A stretch of DNA of 64,000 nucleotides from Stenotrophomonas maltophilia (lineage in GTDB: Bacteria; Pseudomonadota; Gammaproteobacteria; Xanthomonadales; Xanthomonadaceae): assembly GCF_004920835.1 (NCBI RefSeq), contig NZ_QFHO01000018.1, forward strand, positions 1-64,000, in the 5' to 3' direction. Below are positions 35,916-44,390 of the stretch, in pieces. Under the pieces are notes generated by a model. That model searched no databases and had not been told where the DNA came from. It saw only the letters and a list, made by a program, of their open reading frames with translations. Position 1 is the first letter of the stretch. Each line of letters starts with the position of its first letter. A program made the translations under genes and the position numbers.

Positions 35916-36000
35916 CTGGTAGGTGCCAACGTTGGTTGGCACGAATCTGTCCGAAGCCCGCCTTCGGCGGATGCCAACCAAGGTTGGCACCTACCAAAGC
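35916..36000. repeat. SMAG pair forming a long hairpin
   Basis: GGTAGGTGCCAAC at about 35918 pairs with GTTGGCACCTACC ending near 35998, and each half is itself a palindrome. It lies between rsgA and the QEGLA gene. Confidence 0.75.
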
Positions 36001-36025
36001 AAGGGCAGGGCGCTATAGTCCGCGC

Positions 36026-37279
36026 ATGGAACCGACCGCGACGCTGGACCGTGACGTGGCCCACCATGCAGCGCTCGATGCGCGCCTGGTCGAGGCCGTG
36101 GGAGGCATCCGCCTGCTGGGCCTGACCAGCTGGCCGGCAACGCTGCAGGCACCGTTCCTGGACAGCGTGGCGCGTGGCCAGCCGGTGCTGCCGAAGGTGG
36201 ATTACCCTCGGCTCAACTTCAGCGAAGAGCGCCGCGCGCTGGCCGCGATTGCCGCCGACTGCGATGACAGCCATCCGCTGGGTCACTACGTGCGGCAGTC
36301 GGCGCAGAGCTGGGACCTGGCCGCACAGCTTCTGGAAGGGTTGGGCACGGCTGCGGTCGATACCTGCTCGGTGCAGCTGTTCGGCGCCCCCGAGCAGCCG
36401 CTGCCGGGCAATGGCCCAAGCACGCGCGAAGCGGCGCGTCACTTCATCCAGATTGCTGCCGAACTCGATCACGAACTGCTGGCGCCGGAAGAGCAGGTGC
36501 CGGTTTCGGCCATTGCCCTGCAGCTGCAGCTGCAGAACGATCTGGACGCGTTCTTCGAGTCGCGCATCATCCAGGTGCAGCTCGATCCGGAGCTGGTGTC
36601 CAAGGCCGCCGCCGGCCCGACCCGCATCCGCCTGCGCACCAGTGCGCGCTTCAGCGCCTACGACCGCGCGCAGTTGTTCCACCACGAAGCGCTGGTGCAT
36701 TCGCTGACCGCCTTGAACGGCCGTGAGCAGCCTGTGCTGCCGAGCCTGGCACTGTCCTCGCCACGGGTGACCGCCACCCAGGAAGGGCTGGCGACGTTCG
36801 CTGAACAGATCACCGGCAGCATCGACATCGAGCGCCTCAAGCGCATCAGCCTGCGTACCGAGGCAATCGCGATGGCGCGCGAAGGTGCGGACTTCATCGA
36901 GGTGTTCCGCTACTTCTGCGATGCCGGGCAGAACCCGGAAGAGAGCTTCGCCTCGGCGCAGCGGGTGTTCCGCGGTGTGCCGCCGAGTGGCGGCCTGGCC
37001 TTCACCAAGGACACGGTGTACCTGCGCGGGCTGGTGTCGGTGCATACCTTCTTCCGCCACATGCTGGCCGAGGATCGCCTGCAGGTCTGCCGATGGCTGT
37101 TCGCCGGCAAGATGAGCCTGACCGATGCGATTGCGTTCGCGCCGTTGTTCGAGTCCGGTGTATTGAAGCCGCCGCGTTGGCTGCCGCACTGGGTGAGTCG
37201 CGCCAACGGCCTGGCCGGCATGCTGGCGTTCTCGCTGTTCGCCAACCGGATACGGATGGACCAGCTGGCGCCGGAATGA
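36026..37279 (+). CDS. QEGLA-motif protein (DUF1704), putative MATCAP-like metallopeptidase
   Basis: This 417-aa cytosolic protein carries the hallmark TQEGLATFAEQ (Glu253) and belongs to the family annotated as flavohemoglobin expression-modulating QEGLA proteins. It also has HExxxH at residues 220-225 (HHEALVHSLTALNG), the layout of the DUF1704 domain found in eukaryotic MATCAP tubulin tyrosine carboxypeptidases, where both His and the downstream Glu bind zinc. Metallopeptidase activity is inferred from this motif; the bacterial substrate is unknown. No flavohemoglobin gene is visible nearby. ATG 36026 is chosen because the upstream frame overlaps a repeat. Confidence 0.85.
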   Translation: MEPTATLDRDVAHHAALDARLVEAVGGIRLLGLTSWPATLQAPFLDSVARGQPVLPKVDYPRLNFSEERRALAAIAADCDDSHPLGHYVRQSAQSWDLAAQLLEGLGTAAVDTCSVQLFGAPEQPLPGNGPSTREAARHFIQIAAELDHELLAPEEQVPVSAIALQLQLQNDLDAFFESRIIQVQLDPELVSKAAAGPTRIRLRTSARFSAYDRAQLFHHEALVHSLTALNGREQPVLPSLALSSPRVTATQEGLATFAEQITGSIDIERLKRISLRTEAIAMAREGADFIEVFRYFCDAGQNPEESFASAQRVFRGVPPSGGLAFTKDTVYLRGLVSVHTFFRHMLAEDRLQVCRWLFAGKMSLTDAIAFAPLFESGVLKPPRWLPHWVSRANGLAGMLAFSLFANRIRMDQLAPE

Positions 37280-37322
37280 AATGCGTTGGCGACTTGTGGC
37301 GTCTTGATTGATATCGGAGAGA

Positions 37323-37424
37323 GCGGGGGGCTTGCGCTGGCCAGGACACGCCGCAAGTACGTCCCTGTAGGCTCGGCCACGGCATCCATGCCGTGGACGG
37401 TCCTGGCCAGCGCAAGCCCCCCGC
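37323..37424 (-). repeat. 102-bp inverted element, copy B
   Basis: Arms 37323-37347 and 37400-37424 are perfect 25-bp complements (27 with two flanking pairs). The 52-bp core (37348-37399) is the most diverged of the four but keeps the inner stem CCACGGCAT/ATGCCGTGG, with one compensatory pair relative to copy D. Confidence 0.85.
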
Positions 37425-37486
37425 TCCAGACGATTTCCCGCGAGACGGCCAGCAATCCACCAGAGGGATTGCGTTTGAAAAGCTTG

Positions 37487-37525
37487 AAAAGCAAAGAGCC
37501 GGGCATTGCCCGGCTCTTTGCTTTT
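37487..37525. terminator. Bidirectional intrinsic terminator
   Basis: An 18-bp perfect stem, AAAAGCAAAGAGCCGGGC and its complement with loop ATT, has A and T runs on both sides. It lies between the convergent QEGLA and TonB receptor genes, so it serves both. Confidence 0.92.
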
Positions 37526-37572
37526 GCATTTGCTTTCAATTGTCTCCGCGCCGGCGCGGGGAACTGTCCAGC

Positions 37573-37674
37573 GTGGGTAGGCAGGCCCATGCAGGACCGT
37601 GAGGCGCATGGATGCGCCGATCGAGCCCCCATGGATGGGTTTACGGCGTGTCCTGCATGGGCCTGCCTACCCAC
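37573..37674 (+). repeat. 102-bp inverted element, copy C
   Basis: Arms 37573-37597 and 37650-37674 are perfect 25-bp complements, extendable by two bp. Core 37598-37649 is in the same orientation as copy A. Its inner stem GGCGCAT/ATGCGCC (37603-37618) differs from copy A at two paired positions on both strands, that is, by compensatory changes. Confidence 0.88.
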
Positions 37675-37717
37675 GCCATGCAGGAACAATCAACGCGCCG
37701 CAGCGCCTGCTTCTGAC

Positions 37718-40012
37718 TTAGAACTCCGCCGCCACCGTCATGAACAGCTGCCGCGGTGCGCTCGCATGAATCGCATAACGCGTGCCCTTGGGATCGGTCG
37801 GTGCGAACGAGCTCAGCTGGCCGGCATAGCGCTTGTTGGTCAGGTTGGTCGCGTTCAACGACACCCGCACGTTGCGCAGGCCCATGCCCGGGCCGAAGTC
37901 GTAGCCCGCACCGGCGTCGAAGGTGGTCACGCCCGGCACCGACTGGTCGTTGGTGTAGGTGTAGTAACGCTTGCCTGTGTACTTGGCACGCAGGCTGGCA
38001 AAGAAGCCATCGCGGTTCCAGCTGATTTCACTGGAGGCCATGCGCTGTGGCGTATCCACGGTGATCTTGCCGGCCACCGGCACCACCGCGCCGCCGGACA
38101 GGTAGTCGTCCTCGTAGGTGGTCTTGTTCCAGGACAGCGCGTTGTACCACTGCAGGCCGTCGATCGGCTTGAGTATGAAGGTCAGCTCCGCGCCGTGGCT
38201 CTTTACCGAACCGACGTTGATGAAACGGGTCACGCACTCCGGGCGCGTGCCGACTTCGATGCTTGAGCACGGGTTCAGCGACAGCAGGCGGTTGTCGAAC
38301 TTCACGTTGTAGGCCGCGATCGACGCCTGGTACTTCTCACCGAAAGTACGGAAACCGGCTTCCAGGCTCTTCGACTTCTCCGGCTCCAGGCCGGCGCTGG
38401 CCGCGAACGATTCCGGCGACACCTGCAGCGGGCCGCCGCTGCCACCGCCGACGAAGGCAGCGATGTTCTCGGCATACGAGGCGAACAGCTCGTTGTTGGC
38501 GTTGAGCTTGAAGCCCAGGCCCAGCTGCGGCAGCACCGATTCCTTGGCAGTCAGCGTGCCCGAGGCGATGCTGGTTTCCACCCCCGGGTTGGCGGTGGCG
38601 CGCATGCGGGTGTTCGGGCTCTTGATGCCGACGTCCACGGTCAGGCGCTGGTCGAGGAAGCGCATGCGGTCCTGCACGTAGAACTGGCGCGTGCGGATGT
38701 CGAAGTCCTGGTTGAACAGCAGGCGGTCCGGGTTTTTCAGGTACAGGTCGTCCAGGAACGGACCGCTGATGTAGTAGAAGTTGCGCGAGACGTTATGGTC
38801 GTTCTGCTCGTACCACAGGCCGGCTTCCAGCTCGTGGATGCCCACCGTCCACGACAGCGCGGCAGTCAGGCCGTCGCGGTTGATCGTGTAGTTGGTGCTG
38901 CGGATCGAGATCGGCAGCATCTTGTCGGTTCCCGGGTAGGACGGCTGGCCCGGTGCCCACCAGTGGCCCTGGCCACGGTTGTCATGGTGGTAGGCCAGCA
39001 GCTTGAGGCGGCCCTGCTCACCGAGGCGCAGGTCGGCATCGACCGAATAGAGGTTGTCGTCGCGCAGTGCGCGGCTCTGGTAGTACGCATCGTCGATGCT
39101 GTTGACGCCACCACTGAACTTGCACTTGCTGCGGTCCAGCGTGCCCGGTGCGCAGTATGCGGCGGCGACGGCGCGCTCCCAGTCCGGCGCGTAGATGTTC
39201 CAGTCATAGCCCAAGCCGCGCGCCAGCATGTCCTTGGACAGGTAGGCGTAGTTGGCCTGGCTGGCGCGCGAGGTCGCGACGAACGCACCGAAACGATGGT
39301 CGCCCACGTTCCACACCGCCTTGGCATTGAACTGGCGGGTGGTCTGGTTCTGGTACGGCGCGGCCCACATGTCCTGGTCCTGGTGTACGCCGGAGACGTA
39401 GGCCGAGAAGCCGTTGATGTCGCCGGTGTCCACGCGCAGGTAGCCGCGGCGCTGGCTGTTGTCGCCAACGGTGACGCTGGCGCGGCCACCGAATTCGGTC
39501 GACGGGTCCATCGAGAAGTACTGGATGGTGCCACCCAGGTTGCTGGTCGAGGCCACGCCCAGCGAACCGATGCCCTGCGACAGCTCTGCGCCGGCCAGGT
39601 TCTCGGCGATGATCGCGCGGGCAATGCTCAGGCCGTTGTAGTTGCCGTAGCTGTTGTCACCCAGCGGGATGCCGTCCAGCGTGTAGCCGAGGCGACTCTT
39701 GTCGAAGCCGCGCAGGCTGATGGTCTGCGACTCCTCGTTGGCACCGAAGGCATCGTTGGACTGCACCGACACGCCTGGCAGGCGGTCGAGGATCTTCTGG
39801 CCGCTGGTGCCCGGCGGCAGCACCTGCTTGTCCACCGTGGTGATGCGCTGCACCTGGCGGGTCTCGCCCTGGCCGATCACGGAGACAGTATCCAGCGTCT
39901 GCGCGCTCAGCGCGGCATCGGTGCTGGCGCCGGTATCGGCGGCGGTGGCGGCATGGGCGCTGGCGGCGGAGAGCGCGATCGCCACGGCGATCGTCAGGTG
40001 TCGGGTCTGCAT
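37718..40012 (-). CDS. TonB-dependent outer-membrane receptor
   Basis: This protein of about 764 aa has a signal peptide (residues 1-21, ending SAHA), a TonB-box-like LDTVSVIGQGE, a plug (about 50-170: GQKILDRLPGVSVQ, ISLRGFDKSRLGYTLDGIPLGD) and a 22-stranded-type barrel ending in MTVAAEF with C-terminal Phe. Size and plug style recall receptors for metal chelates or thiamine-like cofactors, but no ligand can be assigned. The ATG at 40012 is preferred, as one five codons upstream lacks a ribosome site. A small secreted protein gene lies upstream on the same strand. Confidence 0.9.
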   Translation of the reverse strand: MQTRHLTIAVAIALSAASAHAATAADTGASTDAALSAQTLDTVSVIGQGETRQVQRITTVDKQVLPPGTSGQKILDRLPGVSVQSNDAFGANEESQTISLRGFDKSRLGYTLDGIPLGDNSYGNYNGLSIARAIIAENLAGAELSQGIGSLGVASTSNLGGTIQYFSMDPSTEFGGRASVTVGDNSQRRGYLRVDTGDINGFSAYVSGVHQDQDMWAAPYQNQTTRQFNAKAVWNVGDHRFGAFVATSRASQANYAYLSKDMLARGLGYDWNIYAPDWERAVAAAYCAPGTLDRSKCKFSGGVNSIDDAYYQSRALRDDNLYSVDADLRLGEQGRLKLLAYHHDNRGQGHWWAPGQPSYPGTDKMLPISIRSTNYTINRDGLTAALSWTVGIHELEAGLWYEQNDHNVSRNFYYISGPFLDDLYLKNPDRLLFNQDFDIRTRQFYVQDRMRFLDQRLTVDVGIKSPNTRMRATANPGVETSIASGTLTAKESVLPQLGLGFKLNANNELFASYAENIAAFVGGGSGGPLQVSPESFAASAGLEPEKSKSLEAGFRTFGEKYQASIAAYNVKFDNRLLSLNPCSSIEVGTRPECVTRFINVGSVKSHGAELTFILKPIDGLQWYNALSWNKTTYEDDYLSGGAVVPVAGKITVDTPQRMASSEISWNRDGFFASLRAKYTGKRYYTYTNDQSVPGVTTFDAGAGYDFGPGMGLRNVRVSLNATNLTNKRYAGQLSSFAPTDPKGTRYAIHASAPRQLFMTVAAEF

Positions 40013-40146
40013 GGTGGTCCGTTGCATTGGGGGTGGTCACCGGCACGGATGCGCGGTGCATGGCCACTATGCGAACGGAACATGAAACCTTCTTTACGGA
40101 AAACCAACGAACGGTGCAGGGTGGTGTGCAACCTGCAACATTCCTG

Positions 40147-40683
40147 TCACGGCGGCGGTGCATCTGCCGGTTTGAGGATCACCTGCGCGACGCACGCGTG
40201 ATGCAATCCGGGAAAAAGGTAGCTCACCCATCGATCCGGGGATGGGTAGCTCAACGTCAATGCCTGTTCCGGGGCGTGGCCTGAAGGAGGAAGCACGCGC
40301 GCTGGCGCGACCTGGCGCTGGACGATCTGCTGACGCGTCACGCATGCGCCCCCGACATCCAGGCGCACGGAGTGCACGTGCTGGCGATCGGCCTGCAGCA
40401 GGACCATGCCGCCGGTGATCTGGAGCGGTGGGGACAGGGCCACCGGTGGCAGCGTGATGCCCGGCAATGCATAAGGTGTTTCGATGATGGCCACTGTCGC
40501 TGGCAGCATGGCGCGAAGGTCTTCCAGACGCGCCGCGCGGGGCAACGGTTTGCCCCAGCTGCGGGTCAGTTCGAGCAGACGATCTGCCTGCACGTCGTCA
40601 GCCATCGGCAGCTGGTCGGGTGCGGCCGCCGCACACAGTGCAGGCAGCAGGATCGCAAGGTTTCCCCACCACAGACGCTGCAT
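40147..40683 (-). CDS. Hypothetical exported protein
   Basis: This 178-aa protein has an N-terminal signal peptide (NLAILLPALCAAAA, cleavage near residue 20) and no recognised domain. The mature part has a LEDLRAMLPATVAIIETPYALPG stretch and beta-like segments at the C-terminus (DRWVSYLFPGLHHACVAQVIL) with two cysteines that could form a disulfide (GGACV and HHACV). It is upstream of the TonB receptor on the same strand, 134 bp apart, so a periplasmic partner role is possible but unproven. Codon use suits a real gene. Confidence 0.6.
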   Translation of the reverse strand: MQRLWWGNLAILLPALCAAAAPDQLPMADDVQADRLLELTRSWGKPLPRAARLEDLRAMLPATVAIIETPYALPGITLPPVALSPPLQITGGMVLLQADRQHVHSVRLDVGGACVTRQQIVQRQVAPARVLPPSGHAPEQALTLSYPSPDRWVSYLFPGLHHACVAQVILKPADAPPP

Positions 40684-40740
40684 GGGTGAACTTCCGGTTC
40701 ACGGATGCTGCCGGTATAGCACGCACCGGGTACAGGCAAG

Positions 40741-40790
40741 AAAAAAGGGGCCGGATGCCCCCCCCCCGCAAGCGAAGGTTCTCCGGCCCC
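40741..40790 (-). terminator. Intrinsic terminator after the SDR gene, with a 10-base C run in the loop
   Basis: On the minus strand the stem GGGGCCGGA/TCCGGCCCC is followed by TTTTTT, a good terminator for the gene ending at 40837. The 26-nt loop holds a homopolymer of ten C/G (about 40758-40767). Confidence 0.8.
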
Positions 40791-40836
40791 GCGCACTCCG
40801 TGGGGGAGGCGGTCCACGTACTGCGTGGACGAGGGC

Positions 40837-41577
40837 TTACCCCATGTACAGGCCACCGTTGACCGGATAATCGGCGCCGGTCACGTACGAGGCTTCATCC
40901 GAGGCCAGCCACGCACACAGGCCGGCCACTTCTTCCGGACGGCCCAGGCGGCGCACTGGCACCGAGGCGGCCAGCCGGTCCAGCACATCTGGCGGGAAAC
41001 TGCTGATGGCCTGGCTGGCGATGTAACCCGGCGACAAGGTGTTGACGGTGACCCCGCGCGAGGCCACTTCCGCGGCCAGCGCACGGCTGAAGCCATGCAT
41101 CGCGGCCTTGGCGGTGGCGTAGTTCACCTGGCCGATCTGGCCCTTGTGGGCGCTGACCGAACCGATGTTGATGATGCGGCCCCAGCCCCGCGTGGCCATG
41201 CCGTCGACCACCTGCTTGGTCAGGTTGAACAGCGAGTTGAGGTTGGAGGCGATCACCGCATTCCAGTCCTCCACCGTCATCTGCCGGAACAGCAGGTCGC
41301 GGCTGCCACCGGAGTTGTTGACCAGCACGTCCACTTCACCGACTTCGGCGCGCACCTTGGCGAACGCGGCGCTGGTCGAGGCCCAGTCGGTAGCGTTGCC
41401 TTCGGAGGCGATGAAGTCGAAGCCCTGTTCGCGCTGCTCGCGCAGCCAGTTGGCCTTGCGCGGCGAGTTCGGCGCGCAACCGGCAACCACGGTGTGGCCG
41501 CTGCGGGCCAGGCTCTGGCAGATGGCAGTACCGACACTGCCCATGCCGCTGGTGACGTAAGCGATTCGAAGCGTCAT
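40837..41577 (-). CDS. phbB: Acetoacetyl-CoA reductase-like SDR (PhbB)
   Basis: This 246-aa short-chain dehydrogenase/reductase resembles PhbB, which reduces acetoacetyl-CoA to (R)-3-hydroxybutyryl-CoA with NADPH. Motifs: cofactor loop TSGMGSVG, NNSGGSRD, catalytic Ser in INIGSVSAHKGQIGQ, YATAK (Tyr and Lys), and LSPGYI. No polyhydroxyalkanoate synthase or thiolase is adjacent. Instead it lies 24 bp behind a CitMHS transporter and a porin in one apparent operon. Its real substrate could therefore be another 3-oxoacyl compound. Confidence 0.85.
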   Translation of the reverse strand: MTLRIAYVTSGMGSVGTAICQSLARSGHTVVAGCAPNSPRKANWLREQREQGFDFIASEGNATDWASTSAAFAKVRAEVGEVDVLVNNSGGSRDLLFRQMTVEDWNAVIASNLNSLFNLTKQVVDGMATRGWGRIINIGSVSAHKGQIGQVNYATAKAAMHGFSRALAAEVASRGVTVNTLSPGYIASQAISSFPPDVLDRLAASVPVRRLGRPEEVAGLCAWLASDEASYVTGADYPVNGGLYMG

Positions 41578-41601
41578 TGCAGAAGGCTCCTTGGTAAGAG
41601 G

Positions 41602-42933
41602 TCAGGCGGCGAGCGGGTACAGGCCGAACAGCAGGCTGCCGACCATCAGCAGCATCGAGATGGCGATGGCCCACTTCAGGGTGAACTTCTGGTGGTCGGC
41701 GAATTCGACTTTGGCCAGGCCTACCAGCAGGTAGGTGGACGGCACCAGCGGGCTGAGCAGGTGCACCGGCTGGCCGGCCAGCGAGGCGCGCGCCATTTCC
41801 ACCGGGGTGATGCCGTAGTTGCCGGCGGCCTCGGACAGGATCGGCAGCACGCCGAAGTAGAACGCGTCGTTGGACATGAAGAACGTGAACGGCATCGATG
41901 CCACGGCGGTGATCACCGCCAGGTACGGGCCCCACGATTCCGGAATGACGGCCAGGAAGCTGTGCGACATCGCTTCGACCATGCCGGTGTTGTTGAGGAT
42001 GCCGGTGAAGATGCCTGCGGCGAAGATCAGCGACACCACCGACAGCACGTTGCCGGCATGGTTGACTACGCGGCGGCGCTGCTCGGCCAGGTTCGGGTAG
42101 TTGATCACCAGGGCGATGGCGAAACCGACCATGAACAGGACCGGCATCGGCAGGATGCCGATGATCAGCGCGGTCATCAGCGCTACGGTCAGGGCCAGGT
42201 TCACCCACAGCAGCTTCGGACGCTTGATGTCCTCGGCGTCTTCCACAGTCGGCAGCGCATTGCTGTCGTCGGACACGCTGTTGTCCATCCAGCTGCCACC
42301 CTTGGGCAGGGTCACCACACCCAGCCGGCGGCGTTCCTTCAGGCCCAGGTACCAGGCCAGCAGCAGCACGCCGGCGCAGGCGATCACCATCGACGGGATC
42401 AGCGGCACGAACACATCGGCCGGGTCCACGTGCAGTGCAGTGGCCGCGCGTGCGGTCGGGCCGCCCCACGGCGTCAGGTTCATCACCCCGCCGGCAAGGA
42501 TGGTCACGCAGGTCATGTTCAGCGCGTTCATGCCCAGCCGCTGGTACAGCGGCAGCATTGCCGAGACGGTGATCATGTAGGTGGTGGAGCCATCACCATC
42601 GAGCGAGATCAGCATCGCCAGCACGGCGGTGCCAAGCACGATCTTCATCGGATCGCCCTTGACGAAGCGCAGGATGATCCGCACCAGCGGATCGAACAGG
42701 CCCGCATCGATCATCACGCCGAAGTAGAGGATGGCGAACATCAGCATCACGCCGGTCGGCGCGATCTTCTTGATGCCCTCCAGCATCATCTCGTCGAGGC
42801 CGGCGCCGAAGCCACCGATCAGCGCGAACAGGATGGGGATGGTGATCAGGGCGACGAGCGGCGACAGGCGTTTGCTCATGATCAAGTACATGAACGTAAT
42901 GACCATGCCAAAGCCGAGGATGCTCAGCATCAT
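41602..42933 (-). CDS. CitMHS-family citrate:metal symporter
   Basis: This 443-aa inner-membrane protein has about 12 helices and belongs to CitMHS, which imports citrate complexed with Mg2+ or Ca2+ together with protons. Recognisable segments are LSPLVALITIPILFALIGGF, GVMIDAGLFDPLVR, ISLDGDGSTTYMITVSAMLPLY, NLTPWGGPTARAA and FFMSNDAFYFGVLPIL. It lies between a porin and a PhbB-like gene, and the TctDE-like system across the divergent promoter probably controls it. Metal preference cannot be read. Confidence 0.93.
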   Translation of the reverse strand: MMLSILGFGMVITFMYLIMSKRLSPLVALITIPILFALIGGFGAGLDEMMLEGIKKIAPTGVMLMFAILYFGVMIDAGLFDPLVRIILRFVKGDPMKIVLGTAVLAMLISLDGDGSTTYMITVSAMLPLYQRLGMNALNMTCVTILAGGVMNLTPWGGPTARAATALHVDPADVFVPLIPSMVIACAGVLLLAWYLGLKERRRLGVVTLPKGGSWMDNSVSDDSNALPTVEDAEDIKRPKLLWVNLALTVALMTALIIGILPMPVLFMVGFAIALVINYPNLAEQRRRVVNHAGNVLSVVSLIFAAGIFTGILNNTGMVEAMSHSFLAVIPESWGPYLAVITAVASMPFTFFMSNDAFYFGVLPILSEAAGNYGITPVEMARASLAGQPVHLLSPLVPSTYLLVGLAKVEFADHQKFTLKWAIAISMLLMVGSLLFGLYPLAA

Positions 42934-43005
42934 CTGCGGACTCCTTGCGAAAACAGGACGTGGGGGAGTGGAAGGGGCCCGGGCGGCATGCCCGGGATTG
43001 CGGGC

Positions 43006-44181
43006 TTAGAAGTCGTACTGCAGGCGGCCGGTGACCGCGCGCGTGCGGTCCACCGTGACCCCGGCCAGGCGGTCGCGGTTGCGGCTTTCGATGACGTTGA
43101 GCATGAAGCGCAGGTTGTCGCGCAGGTACCAGTTGCCACCCAGCGTCCAGGCTTCGGTGCTGCCACGGCGCAGGTCCGGCGCACCGTCCAGGTGCTGCGC
43201 GCCCCACATCTGGTCGTAGCGCAATGCCAGTTCGAAGGCACCGGACTTGTGGCGGATATCCTTCACCCGCGCGAAGCGGCCGGTCTTGCGGTCGTAGGCG
43301 CGGCTCTCGCCGGTGACAAACCAGCTGAGCATACCGTAGGCGGCCATCACGTCACCGCGCTGGGCACCGTCATCGAAGGTGGCGCCGCTGAATTCGCCCT
43401 GCCAGGACAGCGGGCCGCGCACCTGCGCGTATTCCAGCGACCACTTGTTGACGTCGGTATCGCGGCCGGCGGAGAAGTTGACCAGGGTCAGGCGGCTTTC
43501 ATCGGACAGATGGCCGGCCGGGCGCGGGCGGATGCTCAGGCCTGGAGTGCCGTTGGCGCCGGGGTTGTCGTACGCCTCGCGGGCCAGCGACAGGCCCAGG
43601 TGCAGCACGTCGCCCTCGCTGGGCGCGGGGGCCCAGGTGACGCGGCCACCGGCGGCGCGGCCCTTCACCTGCCAGGCGTCGATGCTTTCCAGGCTGTAGA
43701 TGCTGGCCGCCCAGGTGAAGTCACCCGGATTGGCCTGCCACGACGCACCCAGACGGTACAGCGGGGCCAGCGTGGTGCCGGCGTTGCCGCGCTCCAGGAA
43801 GCTGCCATAGTTGGAACCGGTGCGGTCGTCCAGCGAGAAATACTGCTTGAACTGGCCCACGGTGAGGCGGCCGGCATCACCGAAGCTGCGGCTCAGGTAG
43901 ACGTCTTTGGCCTCGACACGGTCGCCGGAGAAATCGGCTTCCAGCTTGTAGTCGACCACGAAGAACTTGCCGGAAACGTCAACCCAGGCGCGGCGGATCT
44001 CGGTGTCGTCCTTGTTCGGCGTACCGCGGTTGTCGTTGTCGAAGGTGGCGAAGTCCAGGTGCAGGCGGCCGCCCAGGCTGGCGGTGACCGGACGGTCGTC
44101 TTCGGCGGCAAAGGCCGGCGCCGACAGGGCAGCCATAGCCATCATGGCGGCAGGACGCCGCCAGGCAAACGTGAATTCCAC
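43006..44181 (-). CDS. OprO/OprP-family porin
   Basis: This 391-aa outer-membrane protein of the OprO/P family has a signal peptide (ending SAPAFAAED) and 16-strand-type beta segments ending in GRLQYDF with C-terminal Phe. I chose a GTG start at 44181 because GGGAGGG precedes it; an ATG 26 codons upstream has no such site and overlaps the promoter. It is first in the operon porin-CitMHS-SDR, so it probably lets citrate-like anions through the outer membrane. OprP itself is phosphate-selective, so anion choice here is open. Confidence 0.88.
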   Translation of the reverse strand: MEFTFAWRRPAAMMAMAALSAPAFAAEDDRPVTASLGGRLHLDFATFDNDNRGTPNKDDTEIRRAWVDVSGKFFVVDYKLEADFSGDRVEAKDVYLSRSFGDAGRLTVGQFKQYFSLDDRTGSNYGSFLERGNAGTTLAPLYRLGASWQANPGDFTWAASIYSLESIDAWQVKGRAAGGRVTWAPAPSEGDVLHLGLSLAREAYDNPGANGTPGLSIRPRPAGHLSDESRLTLVNFSAGRDTDVNKWSLEYAQVRGPLSWQGEFSGATFDDGAQRGDVMAAYGMLSWFVTGESRAYDRKTGRFARVKDIRHKSGAFELALRYDQMWGAQHLDGAPDLRRGSTEAWTLGGNWYLRDNLRFMLNVIESRNRDRLAGVTVDRTRAVTGRLQYDF

Positions 44182-44390
44182 AAACCCTCCCAGGTGCACG
44201 CCAGGCGCGCGGCAATCGTGGGCACCGGACGGTGCGCGGCCGCAGTCTGGGTCGGGCAAGCTGTCATCGTCCTGTCAGCGATTTGTGCGGTGCAGCGAGG
44301 ATCGTTGCCGCTGCGCTCGCCGGGCCATGCCCGGCGGACGCCATCCCGCTCCACGCGGTAGCATTCGTTTCCCCTCCCACTCCCGTGCCC
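44182..44390. promoter_or_regulatory. Divergent promoter region, citrate porin operon versus TctDE-like genes
   Basis: This 209-bp gap lies between the porin GTG and the response-regulator ATG. It must hold promoters for both directions and, probably, the response-regulator binding sites. A SMAG palindrome (CGCCGGGCCATGCCCGGCG at about 44319-44337) lies inside it, close to the regulator gene. No clear direct-repeat operator stands out by eye. Confidence 0.55.

Larger units (their letters stand above)
37280..37717. other. Gene-free interval holding two 102-bp elements and a terminator
   Basis: This 438-bp gap separates the convergent QEGLA and TonB receptor genes. In order it holds inverted element B (37323-37424), a strong terminator (37487-37525) and inverted element C (37573-37674) in opposite orientation to B. 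No gene is seen. Confidence 0.8.

Noticed and set aside
37280-37717. Insertion sequence flanked by inverted elements B and C
   Set aside because: Only 148 bp separate the two elements and no transposase frame is present. Their arms are not similar to each other, so they are not the ends of one IS.
40825-44361. Plus-strand open frame of 1178 codons
   Set aside because: It lies opposite the SDR, CitMHS and porin genes, which have recognisable motifs. Composition (His, Gln, Gly, Arg) is that of an antisense shadow.
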